A stretch of DNA of 53,350 bases from Acidobacteriota bacterium (lineage in GTDB: Bacteria; Acidobacteriota; UBA6911; RPQK01; JAJDTT01): assembly GCA_028874215.1 (NCBI GenBank), contig JAPPLF010000069.1:1-53350 (forward strand). Reading direction: 5' to 3'. The notes beneath the pieces are model-generated. The model did not search any database and had not been told where the DNA came from. It saw only the letters and a program-made list of their open reading frames with translations. A program made the translations under genes and the position numbers. Shown here piece by piece: positions 33,640 to 42,479 of this stretch (positions are counted from its first letter, which is position 1; each line of letters starts with the position of its first letter).

Positions 33640-34707
33640 ATGAGCCGAAAAAAGGAATTCGATTTCGAAAACTTGCCTCAGGCCAGCAAGGACATCTACG
33701 AGCTGCGGATGGAAGCACCGGATCTGACCGGCCTGGCCGGCGCCGTTCGGACGACCTGCGGCGACACGATTTCCCCGGACGCGATCACCGACGCCATTGC
33801 GGCGCGGCTGGATGCCGGTTCGCTGTCGATCCCCGTCCTGGCGGTGAAGGGCGCCTCGGGAAAGGGAAAGACTCTGGTGGCGACGGCCGGAGTGCACGGG
33901 GACGAATACGAGGGCATGGAGGCCATCTTTCGGATCTACGAAGCCCTGGATCCCTCCAACCTGTCCGGGGCCTTCGTCGCCGTGTCGGTGGTGACGCTTC
34001 CGGCGTTCTGGCAGGCGACGCGGGCAAACCCCGTGGACGGCCTCAACATGGCCCGCATCTTCCCCGGGTCTCCGTCGGGGTCCATGAGCGAGCGTCTGGC
34101 GGCCCTGATGCTGGAGAAGGTCTTCCGTCATGCCGACCTCTACATCGACCTGCACAGCTCGGGCCGGAACTACGCCATGATGACTCTCGTCGGCTACGCC
34201 TCCCTGGGCCGGCAGGCCGAGACGGCCCGGGCGGCAGCGGAGTGCTTCGGAGCCCCTTTGGTCTGGGAGCATCCCAAGGTCTCTCCCGGCCGCACTCTGA
34301 CCGAGACCCTGAAGCTGGAGATTCCGTCCCTTTACACCGAAGCCCGGGGAGGAGGCCGCGCCCATCCCGACGACGTGGATTGCTACACCCGGGGGCTGGC
34401 CAATCTGCTGGCGTTTCTCGACATGGCGAAACTCCCCGCGGCCGGTCTGGAAGTGGACTACGAGCCGCTGCGGCTTTGCGGCGACGGCGACGTGGATGTC
34501 TCCATGAAGTCCGGAAGCAGCGGACTCTTCTTCTCCGGCGCCCGTGTGGGCATGCGGGTTCGCGAAGGGGAGTTGCTGGGAATGATCCGGGACCTGGACG
34601 GAACGCCGTTGGAGGAAGTCCGGAGCCCTCAGGATGGTGTTCTGGTGATGATCCGGACCAACCCGCGCATCTTCGCCGGCGAGGTCCTCCTGGTCATCAA
34701 TGCTTGA
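33640..34707 (+). CDS. Succinylglutamate desuccinylase/aspartoacylase-type zinc hydrolase
   Basis: 355 residues of the M14-like AstE/AspA family. The zinc motif HGDEYEG near residue 88 (HxxE) and the later DLHSSGRNY with the third ligand His are clear; a C-terminal beta domain contains GLFFSGARVGMRVREGE and resembles a biotinyl-like fold. It removes an acyl group from an N-acylated amino compound. AGGAGGGG precedes the ATG at 33640. It is divergent from propeller protein A; no arginine catabolism genes are nearby, so the AstE role itself is unlikely. Confidence 0.85.
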   Translation: MSRKKEFDFENLPQASKDIYELRMEAPDLTGLAGAVRTTCGDTISPDAITDAIAARLDAGSLSIPVLAVKGASGKGKTLVATAGVHGDEYEGMEAIFRIYEALDPSNLSGAFVAVSVVTLPAFWQATRANPVDGLNMARIFPGSPSGSMSERLAALMLEKVFRHADLYIDLHSSGRNYAMMTLVGYASLGRQAETARAAAECFGAPLVWEHPKVSPGRTLTETLKLEIPSLYTEARGGGRAHPDDVDCYTRGLANLLAFLDMAKLPAAGLEVDYEPLRLCGDGDVDVSMKSGSSGLFFSGARVGMRVREGELLGMIRDLDGTPLEEVRSPQDGVLVMIRTNPRIFAGEVLLVINA

Positions 34708-34761
34708 TCCGATTGTCGAGGGGACAGGGATGTCCCCTTCTCGGTAATAGGCGCTCCAGTT

Positions 34762-34808
34762 CGGCGATTGGAAATCGCCGCCCCGGTTCGGCGGTTAGGA
34801 AACCGCCG
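34762..34808. repeat. Pair of intergenic palindromes
   Basis: CGGCGATTGGAAATCGCCG (34762-34780) and CGGCGGTTAGGAAACCGCCG (34789-34808) stand side by side between two convergent genes. They could serve as a bidirectional terminator and belong to the palindrome family found in at least four other gaps. Confidence 0.7.
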
Positions 34809-34840
34809 CTTCTTTCCTTGTTCCTGTTCGAAGGGACGAA

Positions 34841-35575
34841 TCAGTTCAGCTTCTTGATCTTGATGTTTCGGAACCAGACCGGGTCGCTGTGGTCCTGCAG
34901 GACGATGTGACCCGCGTCCATGAGCCCGTAGTGGGGGAGATCCTTGAACTTGCTGGCGGCTACCCGCTTTTTCCAGTCCTCGCTACGCAGCTCGTATTCA
35001 ACGATCTTCTCGCCGTTCATCCAGTGCTCCACGTGGTTGCCGTGGGCGACGATTCCCACCTGGTTCCACTCGCCGGCCTTTCGAACCACATCCTTCGAGG
35101 GGGGGTGAAGAGCGTAGTTGGCGCCGGCGCTGGTCTCCCGCCTGGCGCCGTCGCGGTGGCCGGCATCGTCCAGAACCTGCATCTCCGGTCCCGTGTACCA
35201 GAGGCTTTCGTATTCCTCGCTGGCCCGAAAGAAAATCCCGCTGTTGCCGGCCTCCAGGACCTTCCATTCCAGCCGCAAATCGAAATCACCGTACTGTTCG
35301 CGGGTGAGGATGTCCCCGGCCCGGACCTTTCCCGTGTAGTGGATGGAGTCGTCGTTGATCTCCCATCCTTCCGGAGTCTCCTGGCTCCGGAAACCTCGCC
35401 ACTGATCCAGGCTCTTTCCGTCGAAGAGCAATGTCCAACCTTCGGCCCGCTCCTCGTCGGTCAGGGTGTTCAACATCGGGGCCGCCTCTTCCTCCATCGC
35501 CGGCTCCGAGTCGGGTGCGGCGCAGGAGGCGAAGCAAACCAATATTCCCGAGAGCAGGGTTGCTGTTCTTGTCAT
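34841..35575 (-). CDS. DUF1080 (3-keto-disaccharide hydrolase-type) lipoprotein
   Basis: 244 residues. A lipoprotein signal ends CFASC, so it is membrane-anchored. The domain opens EGWTLLFDGKSLDQWRGF, followed by GDFDLRLEWKVLEAGNSGIFFR and GLMDAGHIVLQDHSDPVWFRNIKI, which is DUF1080 (PF06439), a concanavalin-like fold found in carbohydrate-related exported proteins. Some members hydrolyse 3-keto-glycosides. The frame extends 13 codons upstream to an earlier Met, but the chosen start gives the proper signal peptide. Confidence 0.85.
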   Translation of the reverse strand: MTRTATLLSGILVCFASCAAPDSEPAMEEEAAPMLNTLTDEERAEGWTLLFDGKSLDQWRGFRSQETPEGWEINDDSIHYTGKVRAGDILTREQYGDFDLRLEWKVLEAGNSGIFFRASEEYESLWYTGPEMQVLDDAGHRDGARRETSAGANYALHPPSKDVVRKAGEWNQVGIVAHGNHVEHWMNGEKIVEYELRSEDWKKRVAASKFKDLPHYGLMDAGHIVLQDHSDPVWFRNIKIKKLN

Positions 35576-35610
35576 GATGGTCTCCATGAAGGTCCGGGAG
35601 GAGACGGCTC

Positions 35611-36462
35611 TCACACCCGGACGAATTTGGTCAGGCCGCCGTTGACGCCCACCTCGCCGACGTAGATGTCGCCCCGGCTGTCCCCCCAGATGGCGTGGGG
35701 GAAGCCTGGGAATTGTCCGGGACCGTCCCCCTTTTCACCCCAGCGGGAAAGCACTTGGCCCTCCCGGTCGAGGACGCTGACGCGATGCCGGAGTTCGGCA
35801 ACGAAAATGGTCTCGTCCGGATCGAACCAGACGAAGTCGGGACCATGAGGATCGGCCCACTCCCTCAAGTAGTTTCCCTCGCCGTCGAAGATCTGGATCC
35901 GGTTGTTGGAGCGGTCGCAGACGTAGACCAGGTATTCGGAATCGACCCAGACGTCGTGGACCAGGTCGAACTGCCCGGGTCCCGTGCCCGGCTCGCCCCA
36001 ACTCTTCAGGAGCACGCCTTCGGATGAGAACTTGTGCACTTTGGCGTTGCCGTATCCGTCGCTGACGAACAGGCAGCCGTCCGGGGCGATGGCCAGATTC
36101 GTGGGCAGGTTGAACGGCACGCCGGGAGGACGGGGGACGCCGGGGGTGCCCAGGGTCCACTGCAGTTCGCCGTCGGTGGTGAGTTTGTGGACGCAGTGGC
36201 CTTTCCACTCGGTGCAGTAAAGGTTGTCTTCGGCATCGATCCGGAGACCGTGAGCGTGGTGCAGCAGATCCTCTCCCCATGAGGTGAGGAAGTTTCCGTC
36301 CCGGTCGAAGACGACCATGGGGTGCTCGCTTCGGCTGTGGACGTAGACCCGGTCCCGGCTGTCGACGGCGATGGCGGGAATCCAGCCGAAGGTCCAACCC
36401 GACGGGAGCTTGGCCCAATCGCGCACGGGTTCGTACTGATAGTCGCCCTGTCCCACTCGCAT
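35611..36462 (-). CDS. NHL-repeat six-bladed propeller protein
   Basis: 283 residues with repeated blades such as AIAVDSRDRVYVHSRSEHP, NLAIAPDGCLFVSDGYGN and WVDSEYLVYVCDRSNNRIQIF, the pattern of NHL/peptidyl-alpha-hydroxyglycine lyase-like propellers. No signal peptide is seen, unlike its neighbours, so it may be cytoplasmic or use another route. AGAGAGGAGAG upstream fits the start at 36462. Function unknown; often annotated as an amidating-lyase-like protein. Confidence 0.8.
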   Translation of the reverse strand: MRVGQGDYQYEPVRDWAKLPSGWTFGWIPAIAVDSRDRVYVHSRSEHPMVVFDRDGNFLTSWGEDLLHHAHGLRIDAEDNLYCTEWKGHCVHKLTTDGELQWTLGTPGVPRPPGVPFNLPTNLAIAPDGCLFVSDGYGNAKVHKFSSEGVLLKSWGEPGTGPGQFDLVHDVWVDSEYLVYVCDRSNNRIQIFDGEGNYLREWADPHGPDFVWFDPDETIFVAELRHRVSVLDREGQVLSRWGEKGDGPGQFPGFPHAIWGDSRGDIYVGEVGVNGGLTKFVRV

Positions 36463-36575
36463 CAACTCTCCTCTCTGACTGGAGTGGAATTGGAACACCC
36501 GCCCCTACCCCTGTCAACCGGCGGGCGGTCCCATTCCCGTGCTCCGGTCGAAACGGAGCAGCGCAGGGGCACACC

Positions 36576-38135
36576 TTACTTGAACTGGAAGGAAAAGAGC
36601 TTGGCGTTCCGAATCCAGAAGCGCAGTTGAATGGGGCGGCCCGCCAGTTCGCTGAGGTCGTTTCGACCCTGCCAACTGGCTTGGTGCGTTCCCGTCATGG
36701 TCAGGGGATCGGATTGATCCAAGGAGAAGCCGGACAAGGGCTGGACCTGATGATCCAGGATCTCCACCTTGATTTGCGCACGCCCCGCGCCATAGTTGTG
36801 AGGGGCAGCTTCCAGGTTCACCTCAAGTGTGGTGCCTTCAAAGCTGAAGTGGTGGGTGAGCAGGATCCCGGGCCGAAGCTTTCCGGCGTCGATGGAAACG
36901 AAGCCGTCCTCCCGAAGCGTGGCCAGACCGGGTGCCCGAATCGCCGAATCTCCGGCGAAAAAGAGCTGCTGGGGTCCCCTCCAGTTGGCGCCCGTGTAGT
37001 AGATCCAGATTTTGCCGTCACGCATGATCGGTGCCGAGGAGTAGATGCTCACTTCGTCGAAACTGCCGTGGTCCCCGTTTCGGACCAGGGGCTCGCGGAA
37101 TCTTCTCTCGTAGTGCACCCCGTCGCGACTGAAGGCCAGGGTGGGGTAGTGGAGATTGTTGGTGGTCCGAAAGATCCAGGGCAGGGCGATGTAGACTCCC
37201 TCGTAGGCGACGACGGGGAAATTGTAGAACTCGGTATCGACATAGTCCCGTTCGTCCGGCAGCAGGATGTTCTGGGGCAGACTCCAGTTCCTCAGATCGG
37301 GACTTTCGGCCCTTCCCACGATGCGCAGTCCCAGGGGACAAGCGCGGTGGAGGCAGTTCTCGATGTGGGCCGCATACACTTGCCGGATCGGATCCCAGCC
37401 CATGTAGTGCGTGGGTCCCCAGCGTCCCGGCTCCGGTGTGGTATCCATCACAGGATTGTCCGGGTGGGGCGTCCACTCGAAGCCGTCGCCGGAGGTGTAG
37501 AGGTGGAGTTGCATGCCTGGGGGATCGCTGGAGCGGGTTTGACGGATCGCCTTGTAGCGCCTCGCCGGATCCTTCTCATTGGTGTCGAAAAAGGTCGGGG
37601 CCCGGCAGTCCTCGGGCAGGATGTTGTTGGAACGGGAGCCGTTGAACTCCACCTTGCCCAGACCGGGTTTTTCCCAGTGGATTCCGTCGCGGGAGGTCGC
37701 GTAACAGAGACGATAAGTGTACTGGCCAGGGTCCCCTATGTAGCGATAGGCCGCTTCCACCCGCTTCCGGGCTGCGCCCTTGTCCGTCCATTGGTAATCG
37801 GTCAGCGCTCCGCGCCCGCGCTGGGCCTTGTATTCATCTGTGGTTCTGTACCACATCTTGAACAGGCCCTCCTCCTCGTCGTAGAGAACTTTGGCGATGG
37901 GACTGAGACGGCCCTCCCAGGGGCGATCGGGCCTCACGACAGGATTGTTGGCCGACTTGGTGGCTGGGTTGAGCACCTGCCGGGCATCGCTGAGGCTCTG
38001 GATCATGTAGTCGTCGATGAAGAGCTGTTTGCGGTTCCCGATCTCCAGCAGGCTCGTAGGTTCGGATGTTCCGTGAAGCTTCAGGAGGGTAAGCAGGAAT
38101 ACACCAAGACAGGTTAGAGAAACATGGCTTCTCAT
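36576..38135 (-). CDS. Exported beta-propeller glycosidase-like protein B
   Basis: 519 residues with a signal peptide (residues about 7-22). The mature start LFIDDYMIQ, the repeated CYATSRDGIHWEKPG and LAFSRDGVHY blade motifs and the tail IQLRFWIRNAKLFSFQFK mirror protein A, so the two are paralogues 3 kb apart. Extra loops (GRGALTDYQWTDKG) distinguish it. Probably acts on extracellular or periplasmic glycans, but this is inferred only from the fold. The start chosen leaves 15 upstream codons out. Confidence 0.72.
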   Translation of the reverse strand: MRSHVSLTCLGVFLLTLLKLHGTSEPTSLLEIGNRKQLFIDDYMIQSLSDARQVLNPATKSANNPVVRPDRPWEGRLSPIAKVLYDEEEGLFKMWYRTTDEYKAQRGRGALTDYQWTDKGAARKRVEAAYRYIGDPGQYTYRLCYATSRDGIHWEKPGLGKVEFNGSRSNNILPEDCRAPTFFDTNEKDPARRYKAIRQTRSSDPPGMQLHLYTSGDGFEWTPHPDNPVMDTTPEPGRWGPTHYMGWDPIRQVYAAHIENCLHRACPLGLRIVGRAESPDLRNWSLPQNILLPDERDYVDTEFYNFPVVAYEGVYIALPWIFRTTNNLHYPTLAFSRDGVHYERRFREPLVRNGDHGSFDEVSIYSSAPIMRDGKIWIYYTGANWRGPQQLFFAGDSAIRAPGLATLREDGFVSIDAGKLRPGILLTHHFSFEGTTLEVNLEAAPHNYGAGRAQIKVEILDHQVQPLSGFSLDQSDPLTMTGTHQASWQGRNDLSELAGRPIQLRFWIRNAKLFSFQFK

Positions 38136-38338
38136 TTCGTTCCTTCCTTGAAAGCCGGTACCTACAGCCCAGGAATCCAATTGAGCAATCGGCTCTCAGG
38201 CGGCTGTTTCGTGGAGTTGGTTGAAACGACTATACAACCGGTTCGATGCCCGGTCCATACGAGCCGGGGGAGAATTCCGTAACCGCGTGACTATAACTTT
38301 GTGCCGAAACGTACTCTCGGACCGAGGGTGGAGATCGT

Positions 38339-39148
38339 CTACGGGTCGGCCAGCAGCCGAAGGAGAACGTCCCTGGAAATCAGAGCCATGTCCTGTCTGC
38401 GTTCCAGGAATGGCGAAACGTCCCGAAGAACCTGTTCCCAGTCAATCGTGTTCAATTTATTCCTGATCAGCCCGCGCCAGTTTGCCGGTGTGACGTTGGG
38501 TGCGTCCCAACCCGACTGCCGGAGGGCGTTGTTCAATTGAACCAGGTTCGGAGCCGGCCAAGTGGGATCGGCAAGGTACCAACCCAAGTCATACAGGTCA
38601 CGCCCCTTCGTATACTTGCGCATCAGCACGGCACGCAACTTGCCGGCCAGCAACGATTTCCGGTCGTAGTGAAGAAGATTCAACCAGACGAAGCGACGCA
38701 CCAGGCGCGTCGTTGTGCGCGCACCGCGGGGAGGGTTGGTGTCGATCTCGACCTTCACCATGATCACCTCGCTGGGGTGGGGAGACAGACCGATTTCGTA
38801 CAGGAGCCCGCGTATCTTTATCGCGGCGGTCGCTACCGGGGGGCGTGGCCGGGGCAGGATCTCCACGTCGTATCCCTCCAGTGCAAGATCCTTGCCGACG
38901 GACTGCATGTGCTTTTCGAATCGAGCATTTTCTCCCGGATTGGCGAGGGAGAAATCGAGATCCTCGGAATAACGGGGAAGCTGGAACAGGAACCGCAGGG
39001 CCGTACCCCCGACAAAGGCCCAGTCGCTGAAGGCCCCGGAGTCATGGAGCGCCAGGAGAATTCGCGCCTGCAAGTATTCCCGAACCGTGCTGCGCCGCCG
39101 GAAATCATCAGGCTGATCCCGAAGGATCTCCAACAGAAGGGGTTTCAT
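38339..39148 (-). CDS. AbiEii-type nucleotidyltransferase toxin
   Basis: 269 residues. The DNA-polymerase-beta-like motif GGTAL at 47-51 followed by SEDLDF at 61-66 carries the metal-binding Asp pair, and KYTKGRDLYDLGWY is the later conserved block. AbiEii is a type IV toxin; related MenT enzymes modify tRNA acceptor ends with nucleotides. Its ATG overlaps the stop of the upstream antitoxin gene by 4 bases (ATGA), a standard AbiE arrangement. Confidence 0.87.
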   Translation of the reverse strand: MKPLLLEILRDQPDDFRRRSTVREYLQARILLALHDSGAFSDWAFVGGTALRFLFQLPRYSEDLDFSLANPGENARFEKHMQSVGKDLALEGYDVEILPRPRPPVATAAIKIRGLLYEIGLSPHPSEVIMVKVEIDTNPPRGARTTTRLVRRFVWLNLLHYDRKSLLAGKLRAVLMRKYTKGRDLYDLGWYLADPTWPAPNLVQLNNALRQSGWDAPNVTPANWRGLIRNKLNTIDWEQVLRDVSPFLERRQDMALISRDVLLRLLADP

Positions 39149-39774
39149 CTCGGATCTTGGTTCTCCCAAAGTTCCAGGAGCCGCGCCACGGCGCGTTCGA
39201 TTTTGGCGGACCGACACCTCTCAACGACGGCATGGAGTCCTTCCAGGTCGAGTCCACGGGGCTTTTCAAGCCGAAGTTCGCGCAGGTATTCGACGCGGTC
39301 GCTGTGCGGAGTCAGGTAGAGCAGGTCGACCAGCGCCTTTTCCGGGCGCGCAAGCAACGCCATCTGGTCTCTTGCGATTTCCATTTCCGTAAACCCGAAG
39401 AAAAGTGGGACGCGGACATGTCGGAACTGGAATCGTCCTTTGGGCGTCGAAAGCTCTTCCGGTCGGCCCGTCGTGATGCTGGTAGTGACCGGAACGTACT
39501 CGGGAATCATGCCGTGGTGGGCCAACGCTGACTGTAGACTGACGTAGGAGGCTTTCTTGAGCGCGTTCGCAGCCGCGAAGGGGTGAGCTGGAGTTTTGGA
39601 GTAGAGATCGGCCAGCAGGTACACTCCGCGCCTCAAACGGATGACTCGTTCGCTCTTGACCCACCGGCCCAGTTGCCGCCTGACATGAGCAGGAGAGGTT
39701 TGCCCAGCGAGAATCTGGCCTGTTCTGAATACTCCATTGGGAGGTGCTACTGCGAGCAAATCTCCGAATTTCAT
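39145..39774 (-). CDS. AbiEi-type antitoxin
   Basis: 209 residues with an N-terminal winged-helix region (GVFRTGQILAGQTSPAHVRRQLGRWVKSERVIRLRRGVY pattern, positions about 14-52) and a C-terminal AbiEi domain (YVSLQSALAHHGMIPE, then the ARPEKALVDLLYL stretch). The winged helix represses its own operon in known systems. Order antitoxin-toxin and the 4-base overlap make this a complete, apparently intact type IV module. Confidence 0.87.
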   Translation of the reverse strand: MKFGDLLAVAPPNGVFRTGQILAGQTSPAHVRRQLGRWVKSERVIRLRRGVYLLADLYSKTPAHPFAAANALKKASYVSLQSALAHHGMIPEYVPVTTSITTGRPEELSTPKGRFQFRHVRVPLFFGFTEMEIARDQMALLARPEKALVDLLYLTPHSDRVEYLRELRLEKPRGLDLEGLHAVVERCRSAKIERAVARLLELWENQDPR

Positions 39775-39959
39775 AGCGACAACTTGCCATATCGGTCTAC
39801 TTAATGCAACGATGTCTGATCAGAGATAAATACGTTGAAGTTTCTCCCAATAGCGATTAATCTTTGTCGGAGGTGGCCGGATCTTTTGAATCGGCCGTCA
39901 CGTGAGGCAATTCAGAGACCAAGGCGCAACCGGGCGCCAAAGCTCAGAAAGGATGAATC

Positions 39960-40289
39960 ATGAAAAAGCACATCTTCGTATTCGCCTCTGTCTTCGTCCT
40001 GCTCGTCGGTACGGGTCTTGTCATGGGCGCCGGCCACGAAAAGACGATCAAGGGTGAAGGCACCTGTGCCAAGTGCGGCCTGGGTGAAACGGCTTCCTGC
40101 CAGAATGCCATCCAGGTGAAGAAGGATGGGAAGACCGTCACCTACTACATGGTCGCCAACGACGTGGCCAAGAAGTTTCACGGCAACGTCTGCCAGGGCA
40201 GCACCAAGGTCAAGGCCAAGGGCACCGTGGCCAAAGAGGGCGGAAAGATGATGCTGACCGCCTCCTCGATCAGCAAGGTGGCCCAATAG
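39960..40289 (+). CDS. Exported DUF6370-like small protein
   Basis: 109 residues with a signal peptide (about 1-24). The mature part has CAKCGLGETASCQN (Cys 36, 39, 47) and Cys78 in GNVCQG, a pattern I associate with the DUF6370 family of exported proteins. The four cysteines may bind a metal or form disulfides. Function unknown. It stands alone between the AbiE operon and a small membrane protein. Confidence 0.7.
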   Translation: MKKHIFVFASVFVLLVGTGLVMGAGHEKTIKGEGTCAKCGLGETASCQNAIQVKKDGKTVTYYMVANDVAKKFHGNVCQGSTKVKAKGTVAKEGGKMMLTASSISKVAQ

Positions 40290-40458
40290 AGGGGTTTCCC
40301 CTCCACGGCTCGAAATCTCGCATCCTCACGTCAGTCCGACGCTCTGCCGGAGTGGGACTGGCGTGGGTCGTGCGGATTCGTGAGTTGCGTTCCCTATCTT
40401 ACAGGCGACGCAGGAATCAGAGTCGCCCGAATGAGCCGTAGCTGAAGGCTCATCTCCC

Positions 40459-40725
40459 ATGTCTGCTCCTGCCAAGCTCCTGGTCCTGCTTGGTGTAGCC
40501 CTTTTTGTGGGCTACCTCCTGTATTCCAGCCTGAGTCTCCGTAAGTTCCGTTGCGAGGTCTGTGTCGAATTCCGTGGCCAGACCGTCTGCCGAACGGCGG
40601 CCGGGGCGACTCGGGAAGAAGCTCAAAGAACGGCTGTAGAACTCGCCTGCGCCGTGTTGGCCGCGGGCCGGACGGAGAGCATGCGGTGCAACGAGACTCC
40701 ACCCAAGAGTGTCGAATGGAAGTAA
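40459..40725 (+). CDS. Small membrane-anchored protein with conserved cysteines
   Basis: 88 residues: one N-terminal membrane helix (about 7-24), then an exported-looking domain with four Cys (FRCEVCVEFRGQTVCR, ELACAV, MRCNETPP) and a helix AATREEAQRT-type stretch. No family recognised. Its 3' end is 46 bases before the STAS gene start, so they may be co-transcribed. Confidence 0.6.
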   Translation: MSAPAKLLVLLGVALFVGYLLYSSLSLRKFRCEVCVEFRGQTVCRTAAGATREEAQRTAVELACAVLAAGRTESMRCNETPPKSVEWK

Positions 40726-40771
40726 CGCGCGATCGCTCATCCCTTCGCTATTCGAATCTGGCGGAAAGACA

Positions 40772-41158
40772 ATGCACGTAGAAGTCCGAAACCTGGAGGA
40801 TGTCATCCTCGTCGATATGGAAGGCCGCCTGGTGGCCGGTGTCGGGGATCAGATCCTGCGGGAGATCATGGATGAGTTGATCGCCGAGGGATGGCAGAAG
40901 ATCCTGTTAAATCTCTCCGGAGTCTCCTGGATCGACAGCTCCGGTATCGGCGAACTGGTCGCCGGAATCAGGCTGGCCAAACGTTTCAACTGCTCGGTGA
41001 AGCTCCTGCGGGCGGGCGATCGGGTCAGGCACGTTCTCTCTCTCAGCCAGCTCCTGCCTCTTTTGGAAATCTACGAGACCGAAGAGGAAGCGCTGGAACG
41101 CTTTCGCTCCGAAACCCCGCCTCCTCCGCCGGAACAGACCGATTCAAAACGGCAGTGA
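40772..41158 (+). CDS. STAS-domain anti-anti-sigma factor
   Basis: 128 residues, SpoIIAA/RsbV type. LLNLSGVSWIDSSGIGEL contains the phospho-acceptor serine in DSSG (55-58). Such proteins bind and release an anti-sigma kinase when unphosphorylated. No partner kinase or sigma gene is adjacent. The C-terminus ends in a Pro-rich acidic tail. The frame is open 21 codons further upstream but overlaps the previous gene; GGAAAGAC precedes the ATG chosen. It overlaps the convergent threonine synthase by 15 bases. Confidence 0.88.
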   Translation: MHVEVRNLEDVILVDMEGRLVAGVGDQILREIMDELIAEGWQKILLNLSGVSWIDSSGIGELVAGIRLAKRFNCSVKLLRAGDRVRHVLSLSQLLPLLEIYETEEEALERFRSETPPPPPEQTDSKRQ

Positions 41159-42346
41159 GTCGCCGGCCGAGAGGACGGGAGGCGAAGTGGACACGGACTC
41201 CGGGTACTTGAGTCCCGATCCGGTGTTCAGCAGAAGCACCCTCTCGCCGGATCGGATCCAACCCGATTGACTCAGTTTCCGCGCCGCGGCCAGAGTGGCC
41301 GCTCCCTCCGGACAGATGAAGGTTCCCTCGCTCTTGGCCAACAGCCGTTGGGCCTGCAGGATCTCCTCGTCCGAGGTTTCGACGGCGCAGCCGTTGGTGT
41401 CGTAAAGGGCGTCCAGGACCAGGAAGTCTCCCAAGGCCTTGGGGACCGTGATCCCGAAGGCGACGGTCCGGGCGCCGGTCCAGAACTCCGATTCCCGGCG
41501 GCCCGCCTCCCAGGCGCGGACGATGGGGGCGCATCCGGTGGACTGAACGGCCACCATTCGAGGAAATGGCTGATCCAGCCATCCCAGCTCCCGTAGCTCC
41601 CGGAAGACTTTGTGGATGCCGATGAGCCCCACTCCTCCTCCGGTGGGGTAGACGATCACATCGGGGAGCTGCCACTGGAATTGCTCGGCCAACTCCAGTC
41701 CCATGGTCTTCTTGCCCTCGATCCTGTAGGGCTCCTTCAGGGTCGAGGCGTCATACCAGCCGTGCCGCTTCACCCCGCCGGCCACCTGCTTGCCCGCGTC
41801 GCTGATCAGGCCGTCCACCAGGTAGAAGGTTGAACCCGTCACGGCGCACTCCTTGCGATGGATCAGCGGAGCGTCCGTGGGCATGACGATGATGCACTCG
41901 ATGCCGGCGGCGGCGCTGTAGGCGGCCCAGGCGGCCCCGGCGTTGCCGTTGGTGGGCATGGCCAGGGCTTCGACTCCAAGTTCCCGGGCGCGAGAGGCGC
42001 CGACGGCGGCTCCCCGGGCCTTGAAGGTCCCGGTCGGCAACAGGCCTTCGTCCTTCATGTAGAGCCTGGGAAGCCCGGCCCGGGCGCCGGCCCGGTGCAA
42101 TCTCAGAAGCGGCGTCATCGTCTCTCCCAGAGAAGCCGGCGAATCGGGGTCGCGCAAGGGAAGCAGCTCCCGATACCGCCAGAGGCTCGGCTCACGTCCT
42201 GCGAATTCCGACGGTTGCACCGTCTCCCGAACGCGGTTCAGGTCGTAGCGAACCAGAAGTGGACCGCCGCATCCGCAAAGGTGGGCCCTTTTGTCGCAAT
42301 CGTGGACGTCCCCGCAGCGTGCGCACTCCAAATGGGTCATGAACAT
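41144..42346 (-). CDS. thrC: Threonine synthase
   Basis: 400 residues, PLP fold-type II, converting O-phosphohomoserine to threonine. The N-terminal zinc ribbon has Cys 8, 11, 24 and 26 and the CGGPLLVRYDL stretch, seen in one ThrC branch. The PLP lysine is Lys109 in TGTFKARG, with TNGNAGAAWAAY and GGGVGLIG phosphate loops. A close relative such as a threonine synthase-like ring enzyme cannot be fully excluded. The frame runs 53 codons further upstream without family likeness. Confidence 0.87.
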   Translation of the reverse strand: MFMTHLECARCGDVHDCDKRAHLCGCGGPLLVRYDLNRVRETVQPSEFAGREPSLWRYRELLPLRDPDSPASLGETMTPLLRLHRAGARAGLPRLYMKDEGLLPTGTFKARGAAVGASRARELGVEALAMPTNGNAGAAWAAYSAAAGIECIIVMPTDAPLIHRKECAVTGSTFYLVDGLISDAGKQVAGGVKRHGWYDASTLKEPYRIEGKKTMGLELAEQFQWQLPDVIVYPTGGGVGLIGIHKVFRELRELGWLDQPFPRMVAVQSTGCAPIVRAWEAGRRESEFWTGARTVAFGITVPKALGDFLVLDALYDTNGCAVETSDEEILQAQRLLAKSEGTFICPEGAATLAAARKLSQSGWIRSGERVLLLNTGSGLKYPESVSTSPPVLSAGDSLPF

Positions 42347-42395
42347 GGATATTTCTTCCTCCAAATGCCGGGTATCCCGGCCCCTGCACCGGGAC

Positions 42396-42403
42396 ATTAT
42401 AAT
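42396..42403. promoter_or_regulatory. Two-way TATAAT element between thrC and the class V aminotransferase
   Basis: ATTATAAT reads TATAAT on the plus strand (42398-42403) and on the minus strand (42396-42401), in the 133-base divergent gap. It lies 50 bases from the thrC start and 77 bases from the aminotransferase start. No clear -35 boxes, so the assignment is weak. Confidence 0.3.
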
Positions 42404-42479
42404 TTGATGAGTGGCCGGCGATGCGGACCGCCTCCATTGTCCAGGGTTCTCGCCTTGCCGGCCGGAAGGAGCGAACGAG

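Noticed and set aside
36627-38117. 496-residue open frame opposite propeller protein B
   Set aside because: Antisense to a signal-peptide-bearing gene with clear blade motifs; no domain seen.
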